A stretch of 64,000 bases of DNA from Fasciolopsis buskii (Eukaryota; Platyhelminthes; Trematoda; Plagiorchiida; Fasciolidae). The stretch spans positions 62,001-126,000 of the forward strand of contig LUCM01009229.1 in NCBI GenBank assembly GCA_008360955.1, given 5' to 3'. The first letter of the stretch is position 1; the number at the start of each line of letters is the position of its first letter. Made by a program: the position numbers and the translations under genes. Below, piece after piece: positions 20,051 to 31,743 of the stretch. The notes beneath the pieces are model-generated. The model made no database searches. It was not told the origin of the DNA and saw only the letters and a list, made by a program, of their open reading frames with translations.

Positions 20051-21590
20051 GAGTTCAGGACAACATTATCTAAAATGGGGTTTTCTGAATGCAGGGCCAA
20101 TTGAGTCGGATATGGAACATTTATTGCTCGGGGAGTTAAAGTTGCTTGTAATCGAAAGATGTGTGTACTTGGTGAGCCTCTTCAGCAGTGCTAAGAGGTC
20201 ACTGCTGTATCACAGGATGCACGCTGGAGGTGATACTTCGTTCCTGGCATGAGATTTTACAATGCTGATAAGGAGGACTAGCCGCAAACTATGGACAATA
20301 GTCGGCAGGGGCTTTTCGGTTACCACGACAAGAGGGAGAGTTATCATGATCGGTAATTACATCTGCATGTCCCCTGTCTGGATCTTGTCTGGTAGGGGTG
20401 CGTCCCATGGTGTAGATCTCTGGATCCCGAATATCAGAGACTAGGCTGATTTCTTTGTGGATGAGGTCAGAAAGCTTCCTGCTGGATTTCCGGGAGTCTT
20501 TGGGGGAGACTTGGGCAGTATGTTTGTAGCGCCGATGCAGTACTGCAGTACTGCCGCTGCCAGCTGGTCCGTTGATGAGGAAAGGAGGAACGACAAAAGA
20601 GTTGGATGGACTGGTGGCACCGGGTAAGGTGAAAGTTGTGAGAAGGGGAGTCGTCTTACATGGAGATGAGGTTGGGGAGGGGGAGAGGAGGGGACGGTAG
20701 CCTCCAGTCTAGTTGGCGGTTGTTCGGGAGGACGGTCCGCCTCTTTTGTCTTCCTATAAGATTAGGCTCAATGCGATTTCTCCCTATGTCGCTCGTTTTT
20801 CAACCTGGAAATTCTGTTTTCAGAAGCATTTCTCCCAAGGCAGCTATTCAACTAGCCGCAGCATTCTGTTGCTCATTACCATCAACAGGACCCTTGAGGC
20901 GTGATGTGCTGGTGGTTTTTGGAACTCGCTCTTCTTGTCGTCCGCGACTTAAATCTAACCAACTTTGCACTGCCTTGTTCTCCCTTAGCGGGAGAGTGAG
21001 ATGTTGAGTCATCATGATAAGTAATCATCACAGTGAGGAGGGCACTGAAGTTTGGGTCCTTGTTGTGAGATGACACTCCTTTAGGCTTCCCCTCGAGCAG
21101 TCCATGGTAGAGCGATTTGTCCGTTCCCACTCCGTCAAACTTTTTTCTTCAACTAGCTGTTTTCGTGAGAGAAAGTTTGCCTCAAGAACGCTGGTTTATT
21201 CAGTTCAAATAAAAGCTTTTCTAGGACGCGAAAGCAGTTTCCCATTAGCCACTTGCATTGGCCTCTGGTAGCAAAGGTGGAGGGACGGAGGCGGTTGAAT
21301 ATTCTTGCATATATATCTTAAGAATGGGCTCAATGGGTACATTTGCCACGGAGGATTAGGCGTTTTCTGCATCTTCTTTTGTCCGACAATGTGCTAGCGG
21401 CACCCAGTACTGGCCGTTCCGAAACTCTACACATATTCTGCTGTCTTTGCCTCTCTTGCAAACTCCATCATTGGGCGTTACATGGTATGAACCTCACCGC
21501 TAAATAGCGGCATTTTCCTCTTGAACCTCAGCGGCTTCCGTTGTTTGTTTTACAGCGTTTATCACGACATCGTTTGTTTGCACTGGGTTT
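20051..21590. other. Unassigned stretch between LINE and gypsy 3' LTR
   Basis: Could hold the 5' half of the minus-strand LINE (ORF1 or endonuclease), but I see no endonuclease motif. The 115-codon plus-strand frame at 20660-21007 is Arg/Leu-rich without recognisable domain. Confidence 0.3.
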
Positions 21591-21591
21591 G

Positions 21592-21878
21592 TAGAACGAA
21601 TTGTCCTACCGCGAATCTCCTACCACGTTTGCTCGCCCTTAACTATTGTAACCACTCGTGTGTCACTCTCACTCGGCTCCTTTTGATTGCAATACCGGCA
21701 ACCCTGACACTTGAACAGTACAAGGAAAAGACGGTTGGAAGTGATAGCAGGTCGAGTATATTTTGACAGGAGCGTGTGAGCGACGCGTGCTTGAGCAACG
21801 TGCAAACGGCGACCACGCTTGGCGGTCAACCTTCGGTTAAACAAGCTATCTGGAGGAACAAATCCAAGTTCCGCTACA
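21592..21878 (-). mobile_element. 3' LTR of the gypsy element (LTR-B)
   Basis: On the minus strand the LTR starts TGTAGCGGAACTTGGATTTG at 21878. It is preceded by a purine-rich TAGGAGGAGGCCCC (21879-21892), a plausible polypurine tract for plus-strand priming. Homology to LTR-A confirms the unit. The 3' edge is set near 21592 by a terminal ACA; this end is uncertain. Confidence 0.65.
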
Positions 21879-22480
21879 GGGGCCTCCTCCTAGAAAGCCG
21901 CAGGAAATGGGCTTCGATTGGGACCATGCGGAAAAAGCCCGAAACTAACGGATGTCTTGGGAATTGGCATTGGTCGCCAGTCGGAAAATTTCCGTTCTGT
22001 TGGCGTTCCCATGGGTGTTAGTTGTTGGGAGCTGATCGTGCTCCGGACACCCAACCTGAAAGTACCATTAGGAGATGAACGCAGGAGGTGCAACCTCGCT
22101 TGGCTCGCACACCGTTGCAGCCGAGCTGCCCGCCCGGTGCATCTGACAGCGTCCCACACCCACGGATCTCACCCTCTTCCTGAATCTTCGCCAGGCGGGG
22201 TTGAATATGAGTGTTCGACCTCGGGTTCCCTTCATCCTCCGGTGCGTACATGGTAACGACCATGGGACCGATAATTGTCGTGCCGGAGTCCGTTGAATCG
22301 CCTTGGCCTTGGACTTCTTCCGAGAAAGGTTAAGACGAAGACAGACTGGTGGAAACGGTGCTCGTGATCACCGGTGGATGTTCGACTTGGTGGCGGGCGC
22401 CTAACAGCGGTTGGTGCTGCTCTTGTTGATTCAACATGGGGGCAGCATGTCCATGGGGGCATGAATTATCGCAACAAGCG

Positions 22481-24440
22481 TCATCCTTTTAAGCACCGAT
22501 ATGCATTTACAACAGGAGTGTATTCAGCCATCTGATGTAAAAATTGCAACAAAGAGAAACCCACGGGTTGCCTTACCTTGCGGCCGCTACGGCTGCTGCG
22601 CATATCCGGAACTTCGGGTGTGATTGGTGGTGTTGTGAATTCGGCCACACCAGCAGTCTCAGCGGGCGGCATTGGTAACTGCTGGGCTCCGCCAGGTTGA
22701 TGGGACTCATCAGATAAAAGGAGCCCGTCGTTAGACCTGCATTCTACGGTGGCAGGTTCAATACGATCAAAAGACCGTGTCGGGTCGACCGACAATGTCC
22801 AAAACGAACGTTTTAGGACAGCCTTTCACCACGCGAAGAGGACCGGTATATGGTGATTGCAGTAGTGGTTGGACACCATCAACAAGCAGGAAAACGTGAG
22901 TTGAAGTACTCAAAGAGGCTGGAATGTAGCCCGAAGCTCGTTAGTCCCGCGGCGGATTGGCATGAAGTGGTCGCATTTGTTGTGCGAGACTTTTCGCATA
23001 GTCATCGTAGTCGAAGTGCGTGGGTCTCGATTGGGACACCAGCTCCCCGAGGAGGCGGAGGGTGCATTGAAACACAGGCTCTTTTCGTTTAGTGCGCATT
23101 TCTTCCTTAACAGATATGCGAAAGCTTAAGAGAGCTGACGGCAGTATTTCGCTCCAAAACGAGTTTGCCCCGGCTCGCAGAGCAGCTTTTGGCTTCCGGT
23201 GGAATCTTTCCACCAAATCGTTAGCTTGTAGGTGGAAGGCGGTTGTTCTAATATGCTTACACCCGTGTTTTATTCATTTGAAAATACCCCGTCGAAATGT
23301 GAGCCACAGTCGGTGGTCACTACAGCGGGGCAACCAAATATGCTTACCCAACCAGATACGGTTTTTGCGGTCACTTCTGACGTGGGGCAGGGAATTGGTA
23401 TGGCCTGTGGCCAGCGAGTAAAGCAATCTACACAGGTGAGTATGTATACATAGTCGTGAGACGGCGGAAGAGGGCCTACGAGATCAACGTGTACGTGGTG
23501 AAGACGTGTTTCTGGTTCGGGGAAAGCAGCCGACGGGGCTCTGTGTGCCCATGGATTTTCGCTCCGTGACATTAGAGGCAGTTGCGGGACCGCTGGCGCA
23601 GGTCACGTTTGACGTTGAACCAGACAAAACGCTCTGTTGCTAGCCTCACCAAAGCAGCCACACCCGGGTGGGAGAGGTTGTGTGACTCCAGAAATGTAGA
23701 ATAACGTTGAGCTGCTGGAACCACCCGCCTTGGACGTCACGATGGATTGTATTCTGCAACGCTATGATAGGTACTGCCGCCAAGGTTATTGCGCTGTCTC
23801 GTTGAAGTTCGTGGATATCGGGGTCGACCACTTGGGCTTGCGCCATCGCATCGAGATCGATGTTCGATGTTAAAGACAAACAAAGCTGACGTATACCGAA
23901 AATTGCATCAACAACGGAGTCATCTGCCCCAGAGACATGTTGGATGACCACAATGAACTCTGAAACAAAGTCCAAGTGGCGCATCTCGCCTGGCGAGTAC
24001 CGGTCACAGGGTGAACGCAGCGCATAAACCAGCGGTTTGTGATCCGTGAACACCTTGAATGTGCGACTTTCTAATGTGTGCCCGAAGTGTCGGACAGCTA
24101 GGTAGACGGCGAGCAACTCCCTGCCAAACGTGATATATCCGGACTCTGCCGCCTACATTCACTTGAAAAAGAATGATAAAGGCTTCCAAGAACCTTCGGT
24201 GCACTGCTGAAGTACAGCTTCGACTGTAGTGTTTGAGGCGTTGGGTGCTGTCGGGTCAAGATGTGTGAGTAGCACTATTTCCGTGATAGCACCCTTACCG
24301 GAAGTGAAAGCCTGTTGTGCAGCCCCGGGGAGTGCGAACTTGCGCTAAACTTGCCGTAGCAGACCTGTAAAGGGGCAACTGCTCCTGCGAAATTAGGAAT
24401 AAAACGCCGGTAAAAGTTAATTAGGCCGACAAATTGCCAT
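22481..24440 (-). pseudogene. Gypsy pol 3' half: RNase H and integrase
   Basis: From 24440 down: QFVGLINFYRRFIPN (end of the RT connection), RNase H with LAVYLAVRHFGHTLESRTFK and FTDHKPLVYAL (24060-24110), and RHLDFVSEF. Then a degraded zinc-binding linker, and the integrase core VHVDLVGPLPPS (about 23500), CVDCFTRWP and VVTTDCGSHF (about 23300). The third catalytic acid is in NGMVERFHR (about 23210). The C-terminus is LLSFRISVKEE...LRLLGELV (22990-23110), with a TRSGR-like basic tail at 22481-22795. The DDE acids are still legible, but at least three frames are used, so no integrase is made. Confidence 0.85.
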
Positions 24441-26780
24441 AACTACCAATACCAATAATAATAATAACAATAATATTTTTACAATGTATATTTCTGGATT
24501 TACGAGAGGCATGCGCAAGGCAAGATCAAATTTTACAAGCATGATGCACAGGAAATGTAAATGGAATAAGGAGTGGGAGCAACATTTAGTTATTGCAGAG
24601 GCTCACTGAAGAGTAAAATGAGAAGCTGCAAAGCAATGGTGAAAGTGCAAGCATGACAACGATAAGCAAAAACCGGGAAACCAATTTTTCAGGACTAAGA
24701 AGAATTTCCGGGGACTGTTTGCAAGCAGCGGACTACGAGTCATTTCGTGTTTAGGTGCACCAAATGTGCTTATTGCGGGCGCACAGCATGGATGAGGCTC
24801 CACGGCGGATGTCTAGATATGGCCGACGTTCCCAAGCTTCAAGATCTTTATCTAATTGGCGGAAACGTTGAGTTGAAGAGATGGCAAGCAGTGGTAGTGC
24901 GGGGACTGGAGGAAAGTGGTAAAAACCAGGCGGAAAGTCGGGCAAATTGGATAAGATACGTATTTGACAACAACAATAGTAATTGTATTTACATGCGGTT
25001 GGCAGCAAGCGTTACTGGGAGGTGCGTCAGATAAGAGAAATTTGGTGTAAGAACGCTCCTTAAATACACTAGCCAAGAATGTCCTCTATGCTGTCATTTT
25101 CGTTGTCGCAGCCTTTTGATTTTATTCCGCAGTACGGTTGGGGAATATGAGTTGCGCAAGCCGTTCCGGAGACAGCAGCAATCGCGGTTTTGGTCGATCG
25201 CAAAAATGCGAATTGAGATATCCAGTGCGATAATCGGGGTAGTTTCGGTTGAACGGGCCAGAACTCGAGCGCCAGTTCTAGCCAACAGGTCCCTACATTA
25301 TTGATAGAGTAGCAGATTTGGACTCGCCATTGCGAGGACGGAAGCGTTAGCAGCGCGCCTGCTGCGGATCCGAGATCTGAAACGCAAGAGAAAAGTAATC
25401 TGGCTTGGGTGACAGCTTGGGGTTATGGAGATTATTGGATCGCGGCAAAATACCTGCAACATAGTGCATATATTCAGTAAAATATGGTAACTAGAATTGA
25501 GCTATGGTAGCAGATTTATGGGTATTTGAAGGCTAGGGGCTACTACGAACGACCTATTCAGCCCTGCCAAGCCAGTAAAGAGGATAAGATGACATGAAAA
25601 GCGATAAGTACACAGGCTGGTGTTTAAAATCACAGGATGTGATGAGAGCTGGGATCCCTGAAGAAGTACCTTGACATTTTCGTCAGCGCACATTGGGAGA
25701 AGCTCAAGAGATAGTTGCTCAAGCCGCGGGTGAAGAAGGTACATCACTGCAAGGGAGGTCAAAAAGTGCATTAGCTGGGACGTGTGATAAAATGAGGAAG
25801 TGAGAGGTGAGGCCGAATACCAGATGGTGATCTCCGCAATATTCAGTCACGAACTGGAATTCTAACCCATGTTCGTAAGCCCCGTCTTGTCCAATGTTAG
25901 CTCGTGTCAGGTTAATTAACAGCGGAATATCCAATAACTTTACCAGTTGGGCTTTGAACTAAGCTAAATTCGGGCACGACCGCAAGGATCTAGGGAATTT
26001 GTTCCACAGTTTTGAGTAAGCAACTGTAAAGAATTTAACCCTGATCGGTAGTCGAGTCAGGAGCATTCTTAACGAGTAGTATCTACTACTGCGAAGTGGA
26101 TATGGGGGACTGCCAGCGCCGTGTGTGACGTTTGTAGTAGAGTAGATATCATTACGGCAAAGATTAAAGAGAAATGCAAGGTTTAATTTAACTCCACGAA
26201 GCCACAATGGTTCAAGTCCAAGCAGCTCGCATCTGGCCCTGTAGTTTAAGCTAGATGAGGGACTTAGGAGATTCCTAGTGAATGCATGTTGCAAATTCTT
26301 GATTGCAGGTCGATCGACTTTACGCATAAGCGTAAAGATAATCGGGCAGTACTCGAGGCGGGACCTAGCATGGGACTTGAAGATGGTAATTCTGCAGTCT
26401 TTAGTGCGGAATGCCCTAAAATCATTGTAGTCACAGCGGTCTGATTGTGTGCCTGCTCGTGGAAGTTGAAAGAGCAGGAGTATTGTAATCCTAAGTCCTT
26501 AACTGTGTGTGACACAAGAATTGGCATGCCGTTTATGGAGAGGACGCTCGGAGGAACATGACAGTTATGTCATCAGAGAACTTTTGTCAGCAAAGAACTT
26601 CATAAGCCGCTTGGAACTCTAGTTATCAAGAGACTCCGGGTCTTTATTGATAAGTGCAATAGTGGAGCTAAATAAAGCAGCCTCAAAAAAGTAGACTATT
26701 TTAATGTCATCAGCAAACAGGAATGGTGTGCCATGACGAATAACTTCGAAGATATCATTAATATATAGCAGGAATACGAG
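24441..26780 (-). mobile_element. 5'-truncated CR1-like LINE nested in gypsy pol
   Basis: On the minus strand the LINE begins at about 26780 in LVFLLYINDIFEVIRHGTPF, just before its FLFADDIKI box (26700-26730). It continues through VKDLGLQYSCSFNFHEQ (26450-26500), RSRLEYCPII, an FTRNLLSPSSSLNYRARCELL-like block (26230-26290) and YSKLWNKFP (about 25990). It then has a long 3' UTR and an (ATT)n-type tail at 24441-24479. Gypsy sequence resumes on both sides: ...AIQDYSERHSNS above 26781 and QFVGLINFYRR below 24440. The 3' UTR is shared with 55640-56107 and its last part with 45300-45385. Two in-frame stops and frameshifts: dead. No clear target-site duplication. Confidence 0.85.
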
Positions 26781-26781
26781 A

Positions 26782-27727
26782 GTTGCTGTGACGTTCGGAG
26801 TAATCCTGAATGGCGGTGACCTTATCTGGCAAGGGAGCTATGAACGAAAACGAAACGACATGCCCTGTGAATGTGTCGCTGGGTTTTCCAAGCTCACATT
26901 TTGAAGCGTAAATCGTTACGCCATGTTTGTTGAGGCGACCGAAAACAGTATATAGGTGAGCTGAGTGTTGCTCCTCCCAGTGGCTAGCTACTAGGTACAC
27001 ACACTCTCTAAACCGCTTGTGAGCCCGTGCGTAAACCTTCAGAAGCTTTGAGCCGAATCGATGACACCGAAGGGCATCGTCATGAACTCGAACAGTCCGA
27101 AAGGTGTGGCCGCCGGCGTTATTGTTGTCTTTCGCTAATACGGGGATCTGATTGTATGCCCGAACTAAATCAATGCGGCTGAAAATCTTGCAACCGGACA
27201 GCAACGAAGTGGGGTACTGCGTGTGGGGGATCGGTGCCTATCGGTAGCGGTGATCCTGTTCAGGGCCCGGTAGTCTCCGCATGGTCGCCAGTCGCCATTG
27301 GCCTTAGGGACCATGTGAAGCGGAAAGCCCAAGGACTACTGGAAGGCCGAATGCTGCCTAGCGCCAACATGTGGTTGAATTCCGCCTTGGCCAGGCGGTA
27401 CTTGTCAGCAGCTAGGCCACTAGCCTTACTGAATGTTGGGAGCCCTGTGGTTTCTATATGTTGAGTTACCTTAGTATTGACTGCGGGAAGTGGGCCGGCG
27501 TGTCGCAGTATGTTCGGGTAGCTGCAATGTAGCCTGTTGTATGGCTGTTGGGCGGGGGGTTTAGCATAAGGAGGCGTAATTTGTTTGACGACGGCGTACG
27601 AGCCGGTCACGGTCAGTGACGTTTGACGGTCTACTATTTTCCCATGCCGAGCGTCGACTAGTAGGTAGAAATTCCGAAGGAACTCCATGCCAATAGTAGG
27701 GTATGGGACTTTGGCGATGATGAACAC
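26782..27727 (-). pseudogene. Gypsy reverse transcriptase, catalytic YxDD box missing
   Basis: Minus-strand blocks in order: VPYPTIGMEFLRNFYLLVD (end of protease linker, 27700), VTQHIETTGLPTF (about 27450), [22 protein letters not shown] (27340-27410), [15 protein letters not shown] (27145-27190, motif A Asp kept), then CVYLVASHWEEQHSAHL (26965-27010), GRLNKHGVTIYASKCELG and AIQDYSERHSN. Where the family has YAY(I/L)DD(L/V)LVAS, this copy reads VYLVAS, so the residues with both catalytic aspartates are gone (near 26995). A frameshift near 27260 separates the two halves. Confidence 0.85.
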
Positions 27728-27970
27728 TCAATGAAGTTTACCGTTCAAGCCTAGATCGAGGGTGAGGGAGCAATGTCCGTACGTGTGGATATCGGTGCCG
27801 CTCGCAGCCCATGGCGTCTCCGTCTCTGCAGGGATCAAAGTACTCGGGTCGCGGGGGATTTCGCAAATCCCGGCACCTGTATCCATCAGGAACAGCCAGC
27901 TAGTTATCAAGTCTTCGACGTTAGGGAGGCGACAATTAATAGTTAGCCCGGTGTCAAGTGCCTTGCCCAC
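27728..27970 (-). pseudogene. Gypsy retropepsin-type protease remnant
   Basis: The frame contains SWLFLMDTGAGI, the active-site DTGA of an aspartic protease, preceded by a short N-terminal strand and followed by a Gly-His-Cys region where the flap is expected. It sits between gag (27982 on) and the RT frame (27727 down), as expected for a Ty3/gypsy polyprotein. Length of 80 residues is short of the family's roughly 100. Confidence 0.7.
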
Positions 27971-27981
27971 GACCGGGGAAC

Positions 27982-28619
27982 CTAGTTTCCCTGTTTCTTG
28001 CCCGGAAATGTGTAACCGCGGTCACACCTTTTTCCTAGGCTTCCAAGACGGTTGTGGTACTTAAGGTAACCTTCCGCGGATAGCAGGAAGGGTCTCTTAG
28101 GGGAGGGGCTACTGCACCTGCGGCGACTCTGGCTGGACCGATCTCGTGGCCGATCTCTATTGACTGTTATGGTCATGCTGTAAGGTAACAGAACTGATCT
28201 AAACTGTCGGTTCTGCACTACGTGACCTGAGGGTCGACATGGCATCAATGCCACGCCGAACGATGGGTCCATTATTCGGCGCATGGATGTGCACCGTGGG
28301 TCCAATGAAGTCAGCCGGCGCCAGCCAACCAGAGCACTGAACTTAGGTGGTCTGGCCAAGCTGGAGCAAGAGTTAAGTGTTATGGGCGATTTCAATGCAA
28401 CGGCAGGTAGTCCGTATTTTTCAATAAAATTCCAGATCTATGCACTAAAGCGCTGTGGGGCCAGTGACGTAGGCGCCGGGGTGTGCAGAATGTTGACTGC
28501 CACCATTGGTAAACACCGGGCATTGCAGTGTAAATGGCTCGGGAATGGTGGGAAAACGGCTGCTTCCACCCATCGATTTGTAGGAGCCATAATTGGTAAA
28601 CTGGTTCAGCAAATTTCAC
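27982..28619 (-). pseudogene. Gypsy gag C-terminal remnant with decayed CHCC box
   Basis: Two frames (28392-28619 and 27982-28395). The second ends LKYHNRLGSLGKRCDRGYTF followed by PGKKQGN. CsRn1-group gag proteins carry Cys-x-Tyr-His-x(n)-Cys-x-Pro-Cys here. In this copy the first Cys is Leu and the last Cys is Tyr, while His and the middle Cys remain. An Arg/Ser-rich stretch (RDRSSQSRRRCSSPSPKR) precedes it. The capsid part is not recognisable. Confidence 0.6.
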
Positions 28620-28640
28620 TTACTGATTAACAGACGCTGT

Positions 28641-29815
28641 GAAATCAATAACCGCATTCCAGGAAGATTCTGTTTTGGATGCCGAAAGAATAATGAGGCA
28701 TCCGGTCACAGATGTTTGAGACCGAGTTTGCGGGAGGAGAGCACGCAGGTGCACCTACTGTCACATACTGGTTTCTTTCAATTTAAATAATGTGCGCGTT
28801 AAGTTTCTCGGCGTGTAGTTGCTTTCCAATTGTCCACTTCGACTCATAGTCCGTTCCACTGGCCACATAAACAGTTCGTACCGTGAAATCTGTATAAACC
28901 AACTGTTTAAACTAACGATGTTTTCATTCTTGCTTTTCCAGGGCTCGAAGAGAAACAGATGCAACTTTCATACTATCACAAAAAATATTTTTGCTCGCCT
29001 ACTTGTTGTGTTCTCTATTTTTTGATGCCATTCTGCTTCGGTGTAGTCGTTATAAACGGGAACACAGGGATGTACCAAGCTTTTAAGCTTGTCGCAGAAA
29101 AAGGTTTGCAGCATGCGCGCTGCTTACGTAGAAATACTCAGTAGTATGCTGTAAGCGATGCTATCGTGTGCGTCAAAGCTTGATGAGCTGTAAAAATCGT
29201 TAATCCATAGGGGGGCGGAAGGGAGCTAAGCGAGTGCGCCATTTTTCTTTTGCCCAGCATTTACCTAGCCGGTATCGGATCGGCACCGTTTGCGTTTCCG
29301 GCGTTTTTTCTTATGTACTGTCTGAATTCACCGGGTTTTACTGGTGAATCTTTACCGTTTTTTGCGGTTTGTTACCGGACGAGGGCAGGATCCGGTCCGG
29401 TTCCGACATACTACACGGGTAAGATTGCACATATTTGCAATCGGCCACTTTTAGAGGATAGGCTCCCTGCAGGCTGTTCGGCATTGTCGCCGGAAGCGTG
29501 ATATTCTCTCTCCTTGGCGCGTCGGGTTTGCTCGGTGGCTGATTATATCTCTGCATCCTATGAAGGCCATTTGTTTTCATTTTCTGGCTGCCGTAACTGT
29601 AATCTTCCGTGGAGGTTGTACCCCACTTTGATTGACAACGCGGAGTAGTTAAAATACGTCTGGCAATGGTACTCGTTCGCTCTTAATTGACATCCACTTG
29701 CCTTCTATGTGATATTTCATTCTCCCTAAGATAATAGTCAATACTCAAAGACACTTGTTCCAAAATAATGACAATAATATTTTTAGTATAAGAACAAACG
29801 GTTTTTAGTGGTAAG
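28641..29815. other. Spacer, no gypsy 5' LTR found
   Basis: This is where the gypsy gag start, primer site and 5' LTR should be. I see no TGYAGCGG-type LTR start on the minus strand and no other feature. The 83-codon frame at 29250-29501 is hydrophobic (IYLAGIGSAPFAFPAFFLMY) but has no family match that I recognise. Confidence 0.4.
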
Positions 29816-31743
29816 ATGTTTGCCTCCACCGAACCCTTGGACGAAGAGGAGACATTGAAGAAACGGTTGCTCGAAGGTGACATCCGTGATGTGAAAACGC
29901 TGGTTTCGTTCCGCTAATCGCAGAAGTTGTGGAATTTACTCTATGAACACTTAAAAAACCGTTCTGTTCCGTCTGTTAGTAACGTAACATTCGAGGCTGC
30001 TCGTGATGTTCACAATCGTTGGAAAAATAGATAGAGATGTCATCCCTTACGAATCTACGCGCGTCGTGCTAAACTCCGGTTCGGTTGGAAACTACATAAA
30101 TGCTAGTTACGTCTAAGTGGCTGTTGCTCCGTCTCGGAGATATATACTAACCCAAGGCCCAATGCAACAAACGTCCTCGCATTTTGGCTCATGGTATGGG
30201 AGCGTCGCTCACCGGCCATCGTTATGTTAAATCGGATATTAGAAAAGGGAATATTGAAATGTCACCCATATTTTCCATGGAAGTGCTTCCGTCCCACAAT
30301 GTACTTCGATGACGTTGACCTTTCTATCAATTTAAATGTGAAGGCCACTCACGGACATTTCGTTAAGCGCATATTGTCTTTGTTGAGCCTAAGGACAGGT
30401 GAACAGCACGATGTGCTGCATCTGCATTTTACCAGTTGGTCCGATTTCGGCGTTCCGTTCTCGCCAAGCAGCTTAATAAATTTCCAATAGACTGTGCGTA
30501 ATTCGGGAGCCCTGGACGATCCGAAGCGTGCGGCAGTTATTCACTGCAGTGCTAGTGTTGGTCGCCCCGGTGCCTTTGCCTTGATCGATTTGGCTCTTCA
30601 TTTGGTGGAAATGCTGGGAAATATCCGAAGCACAGATCTAGATGGACTCTTCGTGGAACTCCGTCGTTGTCTAATGGGTATCATTCAGACCTCTGAGCAA
30701 CTGCGATTTTGCTATCGTGCAATTGTCTAGGGTGCTGAAGTGATACTTTCCGTTCCACCCGAAGAAATCCCGTCATTGCCATTCTATCAGGATAGGCGGG
30801 AAAGTAAAGGTTCTAATTCAGACACTGCTGAAAGTTGGGATGGAATGACAGGGGACCAAGAGGGTGATTCCTTTTCTGGAGATTTTGACAAAATGGAAGA
30901 TGACCAAGAGGGTTTCTCGGGACCTTCTGGAGAGATTGTGGATACCGAGGTCCGACTACTGTCGCGAGTCGGTGACTTCCAACAACTGTCACCTATACAT
31001 TATTCGGACAGTAGGACCCTATCAGATTTGGAAGTCTCCCCGACAGTTTTGCGCTTTCCTTATGCAACGTGGGCTTCATCGTCAAGCCCGATAGACACAT
31101 GTGATGAAGTAACCGCACAAGCACGTTCAGGGTGCTTTATTTCCACAGCCTTCACCGCGGACGTTTCATTTCATTCAATCGTCTCAGACTGCGGTCCTAT
31201 GGACAAAGATTTGCCCACTACTCCATATTCTGATTTGCATTGTTCTCCCGCGGGCATTCAAGATTACAGTGATAATCGCTTCTCGATGATTGAGGAACAA
31301 AATTCGCTTGGATCGTTGGATAATCCGAAGAATCTGATTGCTCTCATTACCCAACGAGATTTGTCCAACGAAGTCCATGCTACTGAAATCAGTGGCCTCG
31401 GAGATGAAACGGAGAGGATCGAGGATATGAATGGAACAATCACAGACCCACTGACTACCGAGTACCTCGCGGCTAGTTTAGATCTCAAAGAACGTCGTGG
31501 AGCTCGTCGCCTACGACGGCAGCGCACTCTCAAGTCTATCAAAGCCATTCGGGAAAGAATGCTATCCGAAAACCTTGAGCGAAAAAGGCTTCTTCCCCTT
31601 TCAATATCCTATAATATGCGTCGTTCTTTACCGAAAGTGGATACGTTCAAAGCCAACTCGGGGCTTTCGTGGGTGCTTCTTTAATTTTGGCTTTAACGGT
31701 CAGTGTGACTTTAGCGACTTACTCATACTGGGTTTGCCGATGA
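29816..31743 (+). pseudogene. Intronless PTPN1/PTPN2-type protein tyrosine phosphatase retrocopy
   Basis: The whole phosphatase reads without introns from ATG 29816 to TGA 31741-31743. Blocks: RDVIPYESTRVVL, YINASYV, RYILTQGPM (30035-30165), FWLMVWERRSPAIVMLNRIL (30181 on), TSWSDFGVP (WPD loop, Asp at 30443), HCSASVGRPG (P-loop, Cys at 30545-30547; the family has Ala-Gly-x-Gly-Arg-Ser/Thr), then MGIIQTSEQLRFCY (Q loop). The tail is acidic, then RR-rich (31480-31560), and ends in a hydrophobic anchor LILALTVSVTLATYSYWVCR (31681-31740), as in ER-anchored PTP1B/TCPTP. Breaks: TAA 29915, frameshift near 30033, TAA 30114, frameshift near 30180, TAG 30488, TAG 30728, frameshift near 31680. Function in the parent is dephosphorylation of receptor and JAK-type kinases. 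Confidence 0.85.

Larger units (their letters stand above)
21592..28640 (-). mobile_element. Ty3/gypsy LTR retrotransposon, CsRn1-like, nested and decayed
   Basis: On the minus strand the order is gag (28619-27982), protease (27970-27728), RT (27727-26782), RNase H (24440-23646), integrase (23640-22481), 3' region and 3' LTR (21878-21592). That order (RNase H before integrase, no frame between) is Ty3/gypsy. The gag C-terminus has the KYHNRLGSLGKRC...FPGK pattern of the CsRn1-type CHCC box. A LINE (24441-26780) is inserted in pol. No 5' LTR or primer-binding site was found right of the gag remnant, so the 5' end is lost or beyond recognition. Frameshifts throughout; dead. Confidence 0.85.

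Noticed and set aside
30191..31684. A working tyrosine phosphatase gene with introns
   Set aside because: The stretches between the frames are coding-like sequence with stops and frameshifts, not introns, and several stops fall inside conserved blocks.
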